Source: Tetramitus jugosus | Lineage: Eukaryota > Heterolobosea > Eutetramitea > Acrasida > Vahlkampfiidae | Assembly: GCA_937625935.1 (NCBI GenBank) | Contig: OW569390.1 | Location: 1 to 64,000, forward strand | Reading direction: 5' to 3' | Length of the DNA stretch: 64,000 bases | Shown here: one piece after another, positions 6,630 through 15,757 of the stretch | Position numbering within the stretch: position 1 is the first letter of the stretch | Layout of the letters: every line of letters begins with the position of its first letter | Made by a program: the position numbers and the translations under genes | Notes under the pieces: generated by a model | The model's input: only the letters and a program-made list of their open reading frames with translations | Databases searched by the model: none | What the model was told of the DNA's origin: nothing

Positions 6630-9416
6630 ATGACACGACCGAAGAGAAAGAATGAAGTCGATCTTTGTGTTCAAGACAGAACTATTCTCAAACGTATGAA
6701 GCCTTCCTCTGTTTCCGAAGCTTGTACTAATAATGAGAAGATGAAGGAGAACACATGGAAATTACCTCAAGAAGTGATACAATATCACTTGTTTCCATTT
6801 CTGGCCAAAAATGATCTCATGTCATTCATTCGCACTTGTAAAGCACATTATCACTTGTTTAAAAAAGTGATGGAACGTTCATTGAATGGAATTAGACTCT
6901 ATTATCTCAATTTTAATCAAAATGGTGAAAGAAATTGTGGTGCTCCTTCTTCTCTTTCTTTGGACTATGAAGATGTTGCTAGAGAGGTACCAATGCTCGG
7001 AGATGTATTGATTCAACTGTTGAACAATCATGAACGAGTAATGAATCATCCTTATTTGAAAGTTATAGCAAAGGACGAATTGAAGTGGTTGAATGAACTG
7101 TCAAAGATGAAACCGAGTGAATTTGAACAGAGATTACTTGCCATAACGAGTGACAGTAATTCTAACAAGAGCGTTTCAAGTGTATTATTACCAATTTTAT
7201 TTGAATGGAATCGAAACAATCCAGACAAACAACTATTCTTTGTTGCCGGTGGCAGTGTAACAAGTGCTGTGTTGGATACAAAATGGGAAGACACTGACAT
7301 TGATATCTTTGTCATGGAAAATGGAAGAAAACCATCAGAAAGTCATACAGTTTTGCGTAATCTTTTACTTCAATTTTCTGAGAATGCAGAAAAGGAAAGG
7401 ATTAAATATGCAGTAATCAAGAACAATGGTACTTTGAATATTATTGACAAGAACAAAAATAATGCAAAGATTCAATTCATTTTGAGACGTGTTTGCAATA
7501 TTGAAGAATTGATGGTTTTCTTTGATTTGGACTGTTGCCGATTCTCATTTGATGGACAAAATTTGTTTTCGATTCGCGAAGGAATAAGATCTATTCATTT
7601 GAAATGCAATTTTGTTCCTTCAGAACATATAAAAAGTGGAATGTATATGAAGAGAGCAGTCAAGTATGGTAACAGAAATATTGAAACCTTTTTCTATACT
7701 CTTCATCCACTTCCTACGGGGTACTATTGCTTATCAGATGAAGTAGCATTGTTTAAAGTTGCTCAAGGCACCAAAAAGTTGAAATATTCCAAAAATTCAG
7801 GCAAACACCAAAACAGTGCCGACATTGGTCTCTATTCTCCATTGTTTGATCTATTGTTTGGAGACGTGAAAAAGATATGTACCATGGGTTTCAAGAAATA
7901 CATTAAACGGGAGGCGGACCTCGCAGATGACTACGGTTATAATAGAAATTATTTTGACGCTTGCTGGGATGTATTCAGGGAGTTGAATAGAAGAGATCCC
8001 CATGTTTTTGCAATGTCCCTCAAGAATATGTACCAACAAGATTTATCAATCTTTTTCAGAGAGGGATACTTTGAGAGTCACTTGAGAAAGAAGTACTTCA
8101 TTGTTAGATGCTATCTCGACAGAAAATTCGAGTTCAAACCAGGTTGTTTCATCGAAGACGAAACAGACGACGAGGAAGAAGAAAGTGAAGATGATGATAA
8201 TGAAGATGAAATACAATCAGAGAAAAGTGAAGAAAACGAGAATGAACATGAAAATCACGAAGGAGAGCAATTAGAAGATGAAGTTGAAGATGAGGAACAG
8301 ATAGAAGGAGTGGAAAGGGAAGTGTATCATATGTGCGATTCATGTGCTCTATTTAATCACGAAAAGAGAAGTATAACGAGAGATTTGATCAATCAGGTTG
8401 CTATTGTAACTGGTGCACGTATCAAGATTGGATATCATGTTGCACTGAAACTGTTGAGAGCAGGAGCCACTGTGATTGCAACAACCAGATTTGTTGAAAG
8501 TGCCAGAGACAATTACGCAAAGGAACCAGATTATGAATCGTTCAAGGAGAGATTGATCCTTTATCCATTGAATCTCAAGTACGGAAATTCAATTTTGGCT
8601 TTTGTTGATTATGTTCGTTCCAACTTTAAACGAATTCACATTCTGATAAACAATGCTGCACAAACAGTGAGACGACCTCTCCTGTACTATGAACAACTAA
8701 TCGAAAAGGAAAGAGAAGCACTCAAATTGACAAGTCACACAAAAGATACTGATGAACAAAGTTCAGCAAATGCAGTTCAAGTCTATAGGTATGACACTGA
8801 TCTCCAAACGATTCAAAAAATTGAAAATCCAATGTTGAAAGCACAGCATTTGTCTCTCTTTGCTACCAGTACGGTCAACTTGGACGAAGAAGACTTGAAG
8901 GCCGATCGCTCTCATTTTCCAAAGGACGAATTGGATGCGTTTGGAGAACCAAAGGATTTGCGTACCCATCACTCATGGACCTACAAGCTTCCTGAAGTAA
9001 CAGATGTAGAACTTCTTGAAGTTCAAATGGTGAATCAAATCGCTCCCGTCATGCTTGTTTCCAAACTCATGGGCCTGATGAAAGTTTCTTCAACTGATCA
9101 AACAACTGGCTATATTGTCAACGTGACATCCCATGAAGGATCTTTCCATACGACTGGTAAAACAGATGGTCATGTTCATACCAACATTTCAAAGGCAGCT
9201 TTGAACATGTTGACCAGATCTGCAGCATCACATTATGCCAGGCATGGTATTATCATGGTTTCAGCTGATACTGGTTGGGTGTCATCTGCCATCTCAACCT
9301 TCAAGAGTCCTCCATTGACATGTGAAGACGGTGCTGCAAGAATCTTGGATCCAGTCATGACCAACAGTCTTGAATATGGTGTTCTTCTCAAGGATTTCAG
9401 GAAGATTCCGTGGTAA
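6630..9416 (+). CDS. F-box / nucleotidyltransferase-like / short-chain dehydrogenase fusion protein
   Basis: One uninterrupted 928-residue frame. Residues about 43-80 look like an F-box (LPQEVIQYHLFPFLAKNDL). Residues about 190-320 carry GGSV (207-210) followed by DTDIDIF (from about 221), the spacing and acids of a nucleotidyltransferase-fold active site. An acidic low-complexity linker (about 510-560) follows, then MCDSCALFNHEKR and an SDR domain: cofactor motif TGARIKIG (about 594-601) and LINNAAQTVRR (about 671). In the position of the usual YxxxK the sequence reads THxx-type HTNISK, so the catalytic Tyr is Thr while Lys remains. Other members of this SDR subfamily known to me also show PHTNxxK. 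The F-box suggests an SCF ubiquitin adaptor; the enzymatic substrate is unknown. Confidence 0.8.
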   Translation: MTRPKRKNEVDLCVQDRTILKRMKPSSVSEACTNNEKMKENTWKLPQEVIQYHLFPFLAKNDLMSFIRTCKAHYHLFKKVMERSLNGIRLYYLNFNQNGERNCGAPSSLSLDYEDVAREVPMLGDVLIQLLNNHERVMNHPYLKVIAKDELKWLNELSKMKPSEFEQRLLAITSDSNSNKSVSSVLLPILFEWNRNNPDKQLFFVAGGSVTSAVLDTKWEDTDIDIFVMENGRKPSESHTVLRNLLLQFSENAEKERIKYAVIKNNGTLNIIDKNKNNAKIQFILRRVCNIEELMVFFDLDCCRFSFDGQNLFSIREGIRSIHLKCNFVPSEHIKSGMYMKRAVKYGNRNIETFFYTLHPLPTGYYCLSDEVALFKVAQGTKKLKYSKNSGKHQNSADIGLYSPLFDLLFGDVKKICTMGFKKYIKREADLADDYGYNRNYFDACWDVFRELNRRDPHVFAMSLKNMYQQDLSIFFREGYFESHLRKKYFIVRCYLDRKFEFKPGCFIEDETDDEEEESEDDDNEDEIQSEKSEENENEHENHEGEQLEDEVEDEEQIEGVEREVYHMCDSCALFNHEKRSITRDLINQVAIVTGARIKIGYHVALKLLRAGATVIATTRFVESARDNYAKEPDYESFKERLILYPLNLKYGNSILAFVDYVRSNFKRIHILINNAAQTVRRPLLYYEQLIEKEREALKLTSHTKDTDEQSSANAVQVYRYDTDLQTIQKIENPMLKAQHLSLFATSTVNLDEEDLKADRSHFPKDELDAFGEPKDLRTHHSWTYKLPEVTDVELLEVQMVNQIAPVMLVSKLMGLMKVSSTDQTTGYIVNVTSHEGSFHTTGKTDGHVHTNISKAALNMLTRSAASHYARHGIIMVSADTGWVSSAISTFKSPPLTCEDGAARILDPVMTNSLEYGVLLKDFRKIPW

Positions 9417-9910
9417 AAACTCAACACGACTGCCGCTCCAACAACAACCACAAAGAAAAACAACAACAAGGAATCAAATCAAGAAAATAAAAAGTGTGTT
9501 GACAATGAATATAGTTGGTGCATCTGACGTTCTTTCAATGTGAAGTACTTCCAGTCGAGAATACTTTCCAATTTTTGTCAATACTCAGAGTAATTGCAAA
9601 ATCCGGTGATAATAGCATTTCATCCTCGCTTTGTGGCCAGTTTTGGAGTGCGTGGCGTGTCATGAACTTTGAGAGAGGAATCAACTTCAAGGACTTTAAA
9701 GACACGACAGGAACTAAGGTCAATTTCGATGAGATTATGGAAGGAATCATTGGTTTTGTATTCGCAACTTTTTGGAGTGTTTCTCCATTCCTTCTATGCA
9801 ACCGTCCTTTTTTTAGCGGGAGGACAAATTGATCAATGAGGTAACTGATCTGTAACCCAAACCAAGGCAGAGTGCTATAAAACCCAACCATCCACTTCAA
9901 AACATCAACA
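9417..9910. other. Intergenic, possible small ORF 9661-9832
   Basis: A plus-strand frame from ATG 9661 (MNFERGINFKDFKDTTGTKV) could encode about 57 residues, and the frame is open upstream without an ATG. Composition is fairly protein-like but there is no recognisable domain. I do not call it a gene. The last 40 bp are the promoter of the gene at 9911. Confidence 0.35.
9876..9882 (+). promoter_or_regulatory. TATA box of the 9911 gene
   Basis: TATAAAA lies 35 bp upstream of the ATG at 9911 with no other ATG between. The position implies a very short 5' UTR, as expected in a compact protist genome. Confidence 0.5.
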
Positions 9911-10384
9911 ATGAGATCCGCCCAAGAGCTTCAAGCCCGTTTCGACCAGCGAAAGATCAGAGAAAAAGACGACAAAGAGCAAGAAAGAAAGAGACGAAAA
10001 GAGCTCAAAGAGCAAGAAAGAAAGAGACAAGAATATCTCATAAATTTCAGAGAAGAGCAAAAGCGGATACGTGTACAACGAAATGTTCAAAATATGCTTG
10101 ATTATTTCGACAATAAGTGGTTCGATGATGAAATGGTGTATCGAGGTCATGTTCCGTTTTCCAGAACAGAACTCATTGAAGTTGCTTTAGGTGGAAAATC
10201 TGGACAAGTCGGTGAGGTGCTGAACGCACTCACGCTGCACTTCTCTTCTGATGAACAAAAAGCCCAGATGTTGAACTTCTTTTGTTTTGAAGAGTCATTG
10301 GTCGAGTTGCAGAGAGTTCTTGAAAACCCCCCTTATGGGTACAAGGTTCAAGTTCGTGATGATGCAGTCGTAATCTCCCTATAA
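9911..10384 (+). CDS. Hypothetical protein with charged N-terminal coiled coil
   Basis: A 157-residue frame with a clean ATG, a TATA box 35 bp upstream and a stop followed by AATAAA. Residues about 10-60 are almost entirely charged (Arg, Lys, Glu, Gln) with heptad-like spacing, predicting a long alpha-helix or coiled coil. The C-terminal 90 residues are globular-looking (NMLDYFDNKWFDDEMVYRG, then VLNALTLHFSSDEQKAQML). No family is recognised. The gene stands between the SDR fusion and a decayed BTB fragment. There are no signs of membrane segments or a secretion signal. Confidence 0.65.
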   Translation: MRSAQELQARFDQRKIREKDDKEQERKRRKELKEQERKRQEYLINFREEQKRIRVQRNVQNMLDYFDNKWFDDEMVYRGHVPFSRTELIEVALGGKSGQVGEVLNALTLHFSSDEQKAQMLNFFCFEESLVELQRVLENPPYGYKVQVRDDAVVISL

Positions 10385-11116
10385 TAAAATCCTCTTGGTT
10401 GCAATGCTGCTTGTCCTTCTGAAACCGCTTGCTCTTGTTCAGGTGCAAGTGGCCAATTCCACGATGGTGAGTACCTAGAGACAGCATACTAACACGCCAA
10501 AGCACCGTTGAACGAATTGCCCAACTCACACAGTTCAAGAATCGGGGAATTCGAAAACTTAACGTGACAGCAACTCTACAGATGTTGTGTTGGAGTCAAT
10601 GGACGGCAATCGAATAATAGCACACAAAGTTATTCTAGCTACTTTCGATCATTGTTCAATGGCAACGCACCTAAAGACCAGAACCTACTGACTCACCCAC
10701 TGTACATCAAGATACAGGCTGGAGAACCAATCATCGGCCATGACAAAAATTGCATCATACAATGGTCTTGATTGTAGCTGAATCTCCTCTGGTAATCTGA
10801 CTCACTTGTAGACCTTAAAAGTGATGTGTATTGTTGTTGTACTTTCCCCTCGTTTGTCAAACCCTTTCTTCAATAAAGTATTTCCTTCTTGTTAATTGAG
10901 TTTGGTCAAAGCCCGTTGCTGTCTTAGTCGATTACTCGCAGAAGTCAGACGCTGACTCGGTGGTTAGTTAGGTGGTTGAATTGACACCAAGCCGGCGTCA
11001 ATTTGCGAAACCGACAGCAAGGTAGGCACTTTACCACCTACTTCTAAAAATCTCTCATTTCAAAATTCTCTCGAAAGCATTCCAGGCTGTGAAGAACATT
11101 GAAAGGAAGAGTTCAT
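10385..11116. other. Intergenic region with one BTB fragment
   Basis: Apart from the BTB-like relic listed at 10566-10740 I find no supported coding frame. An AATAAA near 10872 could be a polyadenylation signal for an older plus-strand gene. Confidence 0.5.
10566..10740 (+). pseudogene. BTB/POZ domain relic
   Basis: The plus strand reads DSNSTDVVLESMDGNRIIAH and then KVILATFDHCS before a stop near 10690. The pattern (S/T)DVxLxxxDGxxIxAHKVIL is the opening of BTB domains, which in related protists occur with RCC1 repeats. The next frame continues with LYIKIQAGEPIIGHD. No start codon is present and the frame is closed on both sides, so this is a short fossil of a BTB gene. Confidence 0.55.
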
Positions 11117-12343
11117 TCAATGATAGAAGTGAATGTCACCTGCCAGAGGCCTGATTATGTTCAGTTTGGCTGTACCGGTACAATGAGAGGCAACGTGACG
11201 AATGAGAGACTTCATTGCATCTTTCCCCTGATTGATATCCGTGTACACAGGCCTCTCAATCATAGGAATTTCATGATCTGAGAGAACTGTCTCGAACTGT
11301 GATTGCTCTTGGTGGGGCAATTGGACATAATGCTGCTCAATTCTATCGGCTGTCATCTGTAATTGATGATAAATCTTAATTTCAAACTGAGTTATGCGAT
11401 TTCTGAGGGCTCTCTTGATTGCAGTTGCTTTGATATCGTCAATTTTTTGATTGAGAATCAAAGCCCACACCTGCCATTCTTGAGCCAAAAGATCAGAATT
11501 TCCCTTGTTTGAATTCGTGTAGAATAGAGTCTTAATCTTATACATTGCACCAGAATCAAATCTGAGGACACAACCTTCGGATCCCTGCACACCCTTTATC
11601 TCCTCCATCATGTCACTAAAATTGGTAGAGTTTAACCTCCAGGCATGTACAACAGGAACTCTATCTGATGCAGCTTCCACCATATCTTCATATCTGATGT
11701 ACGTACCAGTATCTCTATTCCTTAAAGCAGTTAATATCAATTTAGTTTCCTCATGACAGATAACTATCTTCTTCTTGGCATTACAGAACTCAAATATAGG
11801 AGTAAACCCTCTTTCAATCCATTCTCGACAAAACGTCACATATGATTCATATATTTTCTCATTGGTATGCAAGAACTGGTACACCAACTTTGCGTTCTTG
11901 TTGTTGATACCGGTCTTACTGGCAAACTCTATCCTATCATCCTTCCGGTCCAATAGTGCAGTTACAAAGTACCCATCGAGCTTTTCCAATAGGACATATC
12001 CATTGTTGCTGTCGTTGCTCTTTTCGAGCTGGTTAAAAATCACATGTTCATCGCATTCATCCAACTCATTCACATTGAAAAACTTGTGATAGGCCCTTGA
12101 CAGAACTTCGCCTGTTTCAGCATCACATATCAGACCTCTGCACTCCCTTCTAATCAAATAATCATTCCGTAGTTTTTCATCATTGTGAACCAATGATGCA
12201 TCGTTCGGATCAGGAAACGTATCTGCTTTTCCAAATTTGTAGTTGAAGATGACGAGTCCGTCTTTTGTTGTTTCTGAGAAATCCTTGCAATTGTGGATAC
12301 TCTGCCTCACTTGATCCACATGAGTAATGATTGGGAACAACAT
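11117..12343 (-). CDS. T4 Rnl1-type RNA ligase
   Basis: 408 residues from ATG 12343, chosen because it follows an AAGAACAAAC leader and begins where the family's homology starts; the frame is open further upstream but poor in sense. ATP-dependent RNA ligase motifs appear in order: RRECRG and HKFFNVNE (about 66-93, the upstream substrate-binding region of Rnl1-like enzymes), motif I KLDG with nucleotidyl Lys about 121, motif IIIa FEF about 184-186, motif IV EGCVLRF about 256-262, and motif V YKIKT about 268-272. T4 Rnl1 is 374 residues and repairs tRNA breaks. The C-terminal 100 residues differ and may give specificity. The likely role is RNA repair or intron/tRNA ligation; the substrate is not inferable. 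The gene diverges from the MHYT gene. Confidence 0.85.
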   Translation of the reverse strand: MLFPIITHVDQVRQSIHNCKDFSETTKDGLVIFNYKFGKADTFPDPNDASLVHNDEKLRNDYLIRRECRGLICDAETGEVLSRAYHKFFNVNELDECDEHVIFNQLEKSNDSNNGYVLLEKLDGYFVTALLDRKDDRIEFASKTGINNKNAKLVYQFLHTNEKIYESYVTFCREWIERGFTPIFEFCNAKKKIVICHEETKLILTALRNRDTGTYIRYEDMVEAASDRVPVVHAWRLNSTNFSDMMEEIKGVQGSEGCVLRFDSGAMYKIKTLFYTNSNKGNSDLLAQEWQVWALILNQKIDDIKATAIKRALRNRITQFEIKIYHQLQMTADRIEQHYVQLPHQEQSQFETVLSDHEIPMIERPVYTDINQGKDAMKSLIRHVASHCTGTAKLNIIRPLAGDIHFYH

Positions 12344-12595
12344 GTTTGTTCTTTTGCTTTCTTTTTTTTTGTTGTTGTTCTTGATTTTCTTCAATTCTGG
12401 CTTTGATTGGGACATGAATTTCCGTGGATTACTGGTCACAACAATACAACTATTTATGCCCATATTAACCAGTTTCCTCCACATCAAATCTGATCCTATC
12501 AAAGAACAGAATGACAAAGAGGACATAAAAGGAGTTAAAACGTTGATTCCCACGAAACAAGCAGTGCTGCTTGTTCACAGTATATTTGGAAATGA
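12344..12595. other. Divergent intergenic region between RNA ligase and MHYT gene
   Basis: About 250 bp. The half next to the ligase holds its A-rich leader. No first-half MHYT coding sequence is found here, although the neighbouring gene lacks it. Confidence 0.5.
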
Positions 12596-13903
12596 AAAGA
12601 AACCTCATTTCGTGCAATTGCTATTGGCGCCCTTTTCAGCACCGCTGGAATAGTTGTTATGCACTACCTTGGAATGATGTCCATGGACATACAGAGTGTT
12701 AAAGCAATGTATAATCCAGGTGTAGTAATAGCCTCTATTATTACAGGCTATATTGTGTCATGTGTTGGCTTGTGGTTAGCAATGAACGTGACCAATGAGT
12801 ACCAGCAAGTGCTGAGTGCTTTGGTAGCAGCACTAGCTGTCTGTGGAACTCATTACATAGGAATGGTTTCTGCCACATACAAGCCAGTTCTCACTGCCAA
12901 GCAAAATTCCCAGACGAGAACACTCTCGAACTATGAAATTACTCTGGTTGTCACACTATCCACGACAATAACTTGCTTTGTCATGCTAATGGTCTCCAGC
13001 ATTTCGAACCGAAAAAGACTGTTATTGATTGCAAAGACAACTATGGAACTAGACGACGAGAAGAAGAAAGTTGAACTCAGTCAAACATCTGTTGATAAAT
13101 TAAGCAGCCTAATCAAAAAGATTTCCTTTGAAGAGCATCAAACTCGAAGAGTACTTAATTTGGTATCGGATGGAGTATGCATTATTAACAGGGAGGGACT
13201 AATTCTGAAGTGTAACGCTGCTTTTGAGAAGATCTGCTCCCTGAACAGTCAGTCTATGAATCTTTCACATTACTTACCGCTCGACTTGCATGAAATTTTC
13301 CAGACCAAGACAAACAAATTCGAAGTACGCCTGGAAAATAAGATATGGGGCATAATAGAAGTTAGGATTAGCTCCAGTGTCGAGGAAGGTGACACAACTT
13401 TCTGCATCCTTGTGTTAAGTAACATCTCTCTTCTTCCAGAAACTCAGAGGAATCGTAAGAGTACCATCCATCAATCAGACTCTGAAAACCAGAAACAACC
13501 GCAAAACAAACGAGCAGCATTACTCGAGAAAACATTAGATAGTGATGATGCAGTCTCTGAGTTTAGATCATTCTGTAAGAAGGAGATGTGTGACGAAAAT
13601 ATGGAGTTTGTATTAAGTGTGAGAGAGTACAAGAGTAGTGGAGATATTCTAAAGCGTGAGCAACAAATGCTAATCGTGAGTACATATTTGAAGAAGGGAT
13701 CACCTAAGCAGCTGAACTTGCCTGAATCGATTCTCCAACAAGCAACAACAGAGATTTCTTCTGGTTATGGTCAACCAGACCTTTTTGATTCATTAGAGGT
13801 GCGAGTCAAAGAGATACTGCATGACAGCCACTTCAGATTCTTGCAACAAACTTCTGGAGATCAGGCGAAAAAAATTGATTTGAACAGCGAGGTACTTATC
13901 TGA
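12596..13903 (+). CDS. MHYT-PAS-RGS membrane signalling protein, 5' incomplete
   Basis: The first ATG (12659) gives 414 residues, but the frame is open back to 12596 and encodes an in-frame membrane helix (AIAIGALFSTAGIVV) running into MHYLGMMSM. The true N-terminus is therefore lost or lies in an unseen exon; ATG 12592 is in another frame. MHYT-type helices end in MHYLGM (1-6) and THYIGM (64-69), with further helices about 20-45 and 92-114. A charged coiled coil follows (about 125-160), then a PAS domain (about 160-260, VSDGVCIINREGLILKCNAA) and an RGS domain (about 285-396, with EFRSFCKKEMCDENMEFVLS). MHYT domains are thought to bind metal or gases; RGS domains accelerate GTP hydrolysis by G-alpha. 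Confidence 0.75.
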   Translation, partial: KETSFRAIAIGALFSTAGIVVMHYLGMMSMDIQSVKAMYNPGVVIASIITGYIVSCVGLWLAMNVTNEYQQVLSALVAALAVCGTHYIGMVSATYKPVLTAKQNSQTRTLSNYEITLVVTLSTTITCFVMLMVSSISNRKRLLLIAKTTMELDDEKKKVELSQTSVDKLSSLIKKISFEEHQTRRVLNLVSDGVCIINREGLILKCNAAFEKICSLNSQSMNLSHYLPLDLHEIFQTKTNKFEVRLENKIWGIIEVRISSSVEEGDTTFCILVLSNISLLPETQRNRKSTIHQSDSENQKQPQNKRAALLEKTLDSDDAVSEFRSFCKKEMCDENMEFVLSVREYKSSGDILKREQQMLIVSTYLKKGSPKQLNLPESILQQATTEISSGYGQPDLFDSLEVRVKEILHDSHFRFLQQTSGDQAKKIDLNSEVLI

Positions 13904-13930
13904 ACAGAATGAGCGATTCAATACCAATGA

Positions 13931-14641
13931 TTAATATCGACGCTCATACATGACGTCAGACCTCAGAATGTATTTGATACCGTCTTTCAGCATTGCTCCT
14001 TCATGATACAAATCTGAATCTTCTTGTAAAAACACTAGAGCCAAACCAGGTTCCGGTACAATTTCACTCACTAGTTTACCAGTTTCTAAATCCAAAAAGT
14101 TGGTTGATCCACCTTCAAAATGCACTTCTCCATCGACCAACTCATCAGTCTTGGGTCCATTCAGGTACAACATGAATGTTAGCATCGATTCAAGTCTATC
14201 CTTTGCATACTTTCCATCACAATGACCACCAAAGTAATGACCCTTCAAATATCTACAATATCGCCACCTACAATTTAAGGAATGAAGCCTGTACTCTTTA
14301 ACAACACTCGTTCTCCCTTTGGCAGGCATTGTTTGAGGTAACAAGTGACGTACACGATCCCACACGAGTTGTGAAAAAGATGTGTCATCAGACATTAGTC
14401 TATCATTGTAACGATCTCTGTAGAGAAAACTGTACGACTCTGCATCTTCATATCCCTTCTGTTCACTTGCAACAATCAAATGTTGGCATTCTTCTCTGGA
14501 AAGGACATTTTTGAGAATGAAGCAAGGCTTGTTTGGTTTAGCAACTGACTCAACGTCCTCTTTGATTACTTGTTGTTCGTTGCTATTAAATTTGGTACGA
14601 ATAGCATCAAAAACTGGCGCATAAGGTGATTGGTTGGACAT
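13931..14641 (-). CDS. 2-oxoglutarate/Fe(II)-dependent oxygenase, prolyl-4-hydroxylase-like
   Basis: 236 residues from ATG 14641. The core shows the iron facial triad of the P4H family: H140-x-D142 in GGHCDG and a distal His at about 213 (LYHEGA). Arg 227 (YILRSDV) fits the 2OG salt bridge. FKxxLS-like FILKNVLSREECQHLI at 41-56 is the typical start of this fold. There is no signal peptide, so it is probably cytosolic or nuclear, unlike collagen-type prolyl hydroxylases. The substrate is unknown. It converges with the MHYT gene with only 27 bp between stops and diverges from the sirtuin gene. Confidence 0.85.
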   Translation of the reverse strand: MSNQSPYAPVFDAIRTKFNSNEQQVIKEDVESVAKPNKPCFILKNVLSREECQHLIVASEQKGYEDAESYSFLYRDRYNDRLMSDDTSFSQLVWDRVRHLLPQTMPAKGRTSVVKEYRLHSLNCRWRYCRYLKGHYFGGHCDGKYAKDRLESMLTFMLYLNGPKTDELVDGEVHFEGGSTNFLDLETGKLVSEIVPEPGLALVFLQEDSDLYHEGAMLKDGIKYILRSDVMYERRY

Positions 14642-14789
14642 GTTTGTTTTTTTGCTGTTTTTTGTAGTTCTGTCTGGTGAACTTCAATCTGGGAAATTGA
14701 GCACAACGCGGGTTATCTGCGGTGTATTCATCTGCCCGATAAGCACGAACTGTTCGAAGTTCACAAACACAACACCCAGAGGAGATATC

Positions 14790-15677
14790 ATGAATACCTC
14801 ATTCAACCTTGAATCTATTGCGGAGTTGCATGAAAAGATAAAGCAGGCTGACTGTATCCTAATAGGAGCGGGTGCTGGGCTATCTGCCGCAGCTGGGATT
14901 GACTATGGTGACACCGAGACTTTCAAGAGGCTTTTTGCGCCACTCGTGGAGCAGGGGTTCAGCAGGCAATATGAACTAATTGGTTTTGATAACTGGACAG
15001 AGGAGGAAAAGTGGGCATACTGGTCCATTCATGTCAGCCATGTACGATTCCAGTATCCGCCAAGTCCAATGTACCAAGCCTTGCTAGATCTGATCAAGAA
15101 CAAAGATTATTTTGTGATCACGTCGAATGTGGATGCCATGTTCCATAAGACTGGGTTTGACCAAAGCAGGATATTCACTCCTCAAGGTGATTATGCTCTT
15201 CTGCAATGTGTGAGAGCATGCACAGAGGAGACCTGGATGACCAAGCCAACAATTGATCAAATTTTGCCTGCTATTGATCAGAAGACACTGATTGTTACGG
15301 ATTCTACATTGATACCACACTGCCCACACTGTGGTGCTTCCGTTTTCATGAATGTACGATTGGATCGTTTCTTCGTAGAAAAACCATACAAGCAACAAAG
15401 AGAACTGTATTATAGATTCGTGGAGAACACCTTCTCTAAGAAATTATTGTTATTGGAGTTTGGGGTAGGCTTCAACACACCAGGCGTTATACGAATACCG
15501 TTCGAAAGAATCGTACATCGCCATCCTGATGCAACACTCGTCAGAATCAATAGTCATCATCCTCAAATACCTGCAGAAATCGAAGACAAATCCATCTCCA
15601 TCGCAAGTGATGCCAATGTTGTCATTCAAGCTCTCCATGAGCTGGAAAAAGTCAAAGATAGTTCACAATCAGTATGA
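14790..15677 (+). CDS. Class M (SirTM-type) sirtuin-like protein
   Basis: 295 residues from ATG 14790; the frame is open upstream to 14634, but that part is unlike the family. NAD-fold motifs are GAGAGLSAAAG (26-36), TSNVDAMF (111-118) and PQGDYALLQC (131-140). The run WTEEEKWAYWS and the Gln-containing PQGDYG-like motif, in place of the catalytic-His motif of deacetylases, mark the bacterial and fungal class M sirtuins. Known members ADP-ribosylate lipoylated GcvH-type proteins and are encoded with a macrodomain protein. Four cysteines (140, 144, 178, 181) could hold zinc. No macrodomain gene is nearby. I expect ADP-ribosyltransferase rather than deacetylase activity (inference). Confidence 0.8.
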   Translation: MNTSFNLESIAELHEKIKQADCILIGAGAGLSAAAGIDYGDTETFKRLFAPLVEQGFSRQYELIGFDNWTEEEKWAYWSIHVSHVRFQYPPSPMYQALLDLIKNKDYFVITSNVDAMFHKTGFDQSRIFTPQGDYALLQCVRACTEETWMTKPTIDQILPAIDQKTLIVTDSTLIPHCPHCGASVFMNVRLDRFFVEKPYKQQRELYYRFVENTFSKKLLLLEFGVGFNTPGVIRIPFERIVHRHPDATLVRINSHHPQIPAEIEDKSISIASDANVVIQALHELEKVKDSSQSV

Positions 15678-15757
15678 ATACTCACTTGTGTAGACACAGT
15701 TATCAATCAAATAAAACCATGAACGAACCTTGTCGTTTTGCGAACACAGGTATAAAT

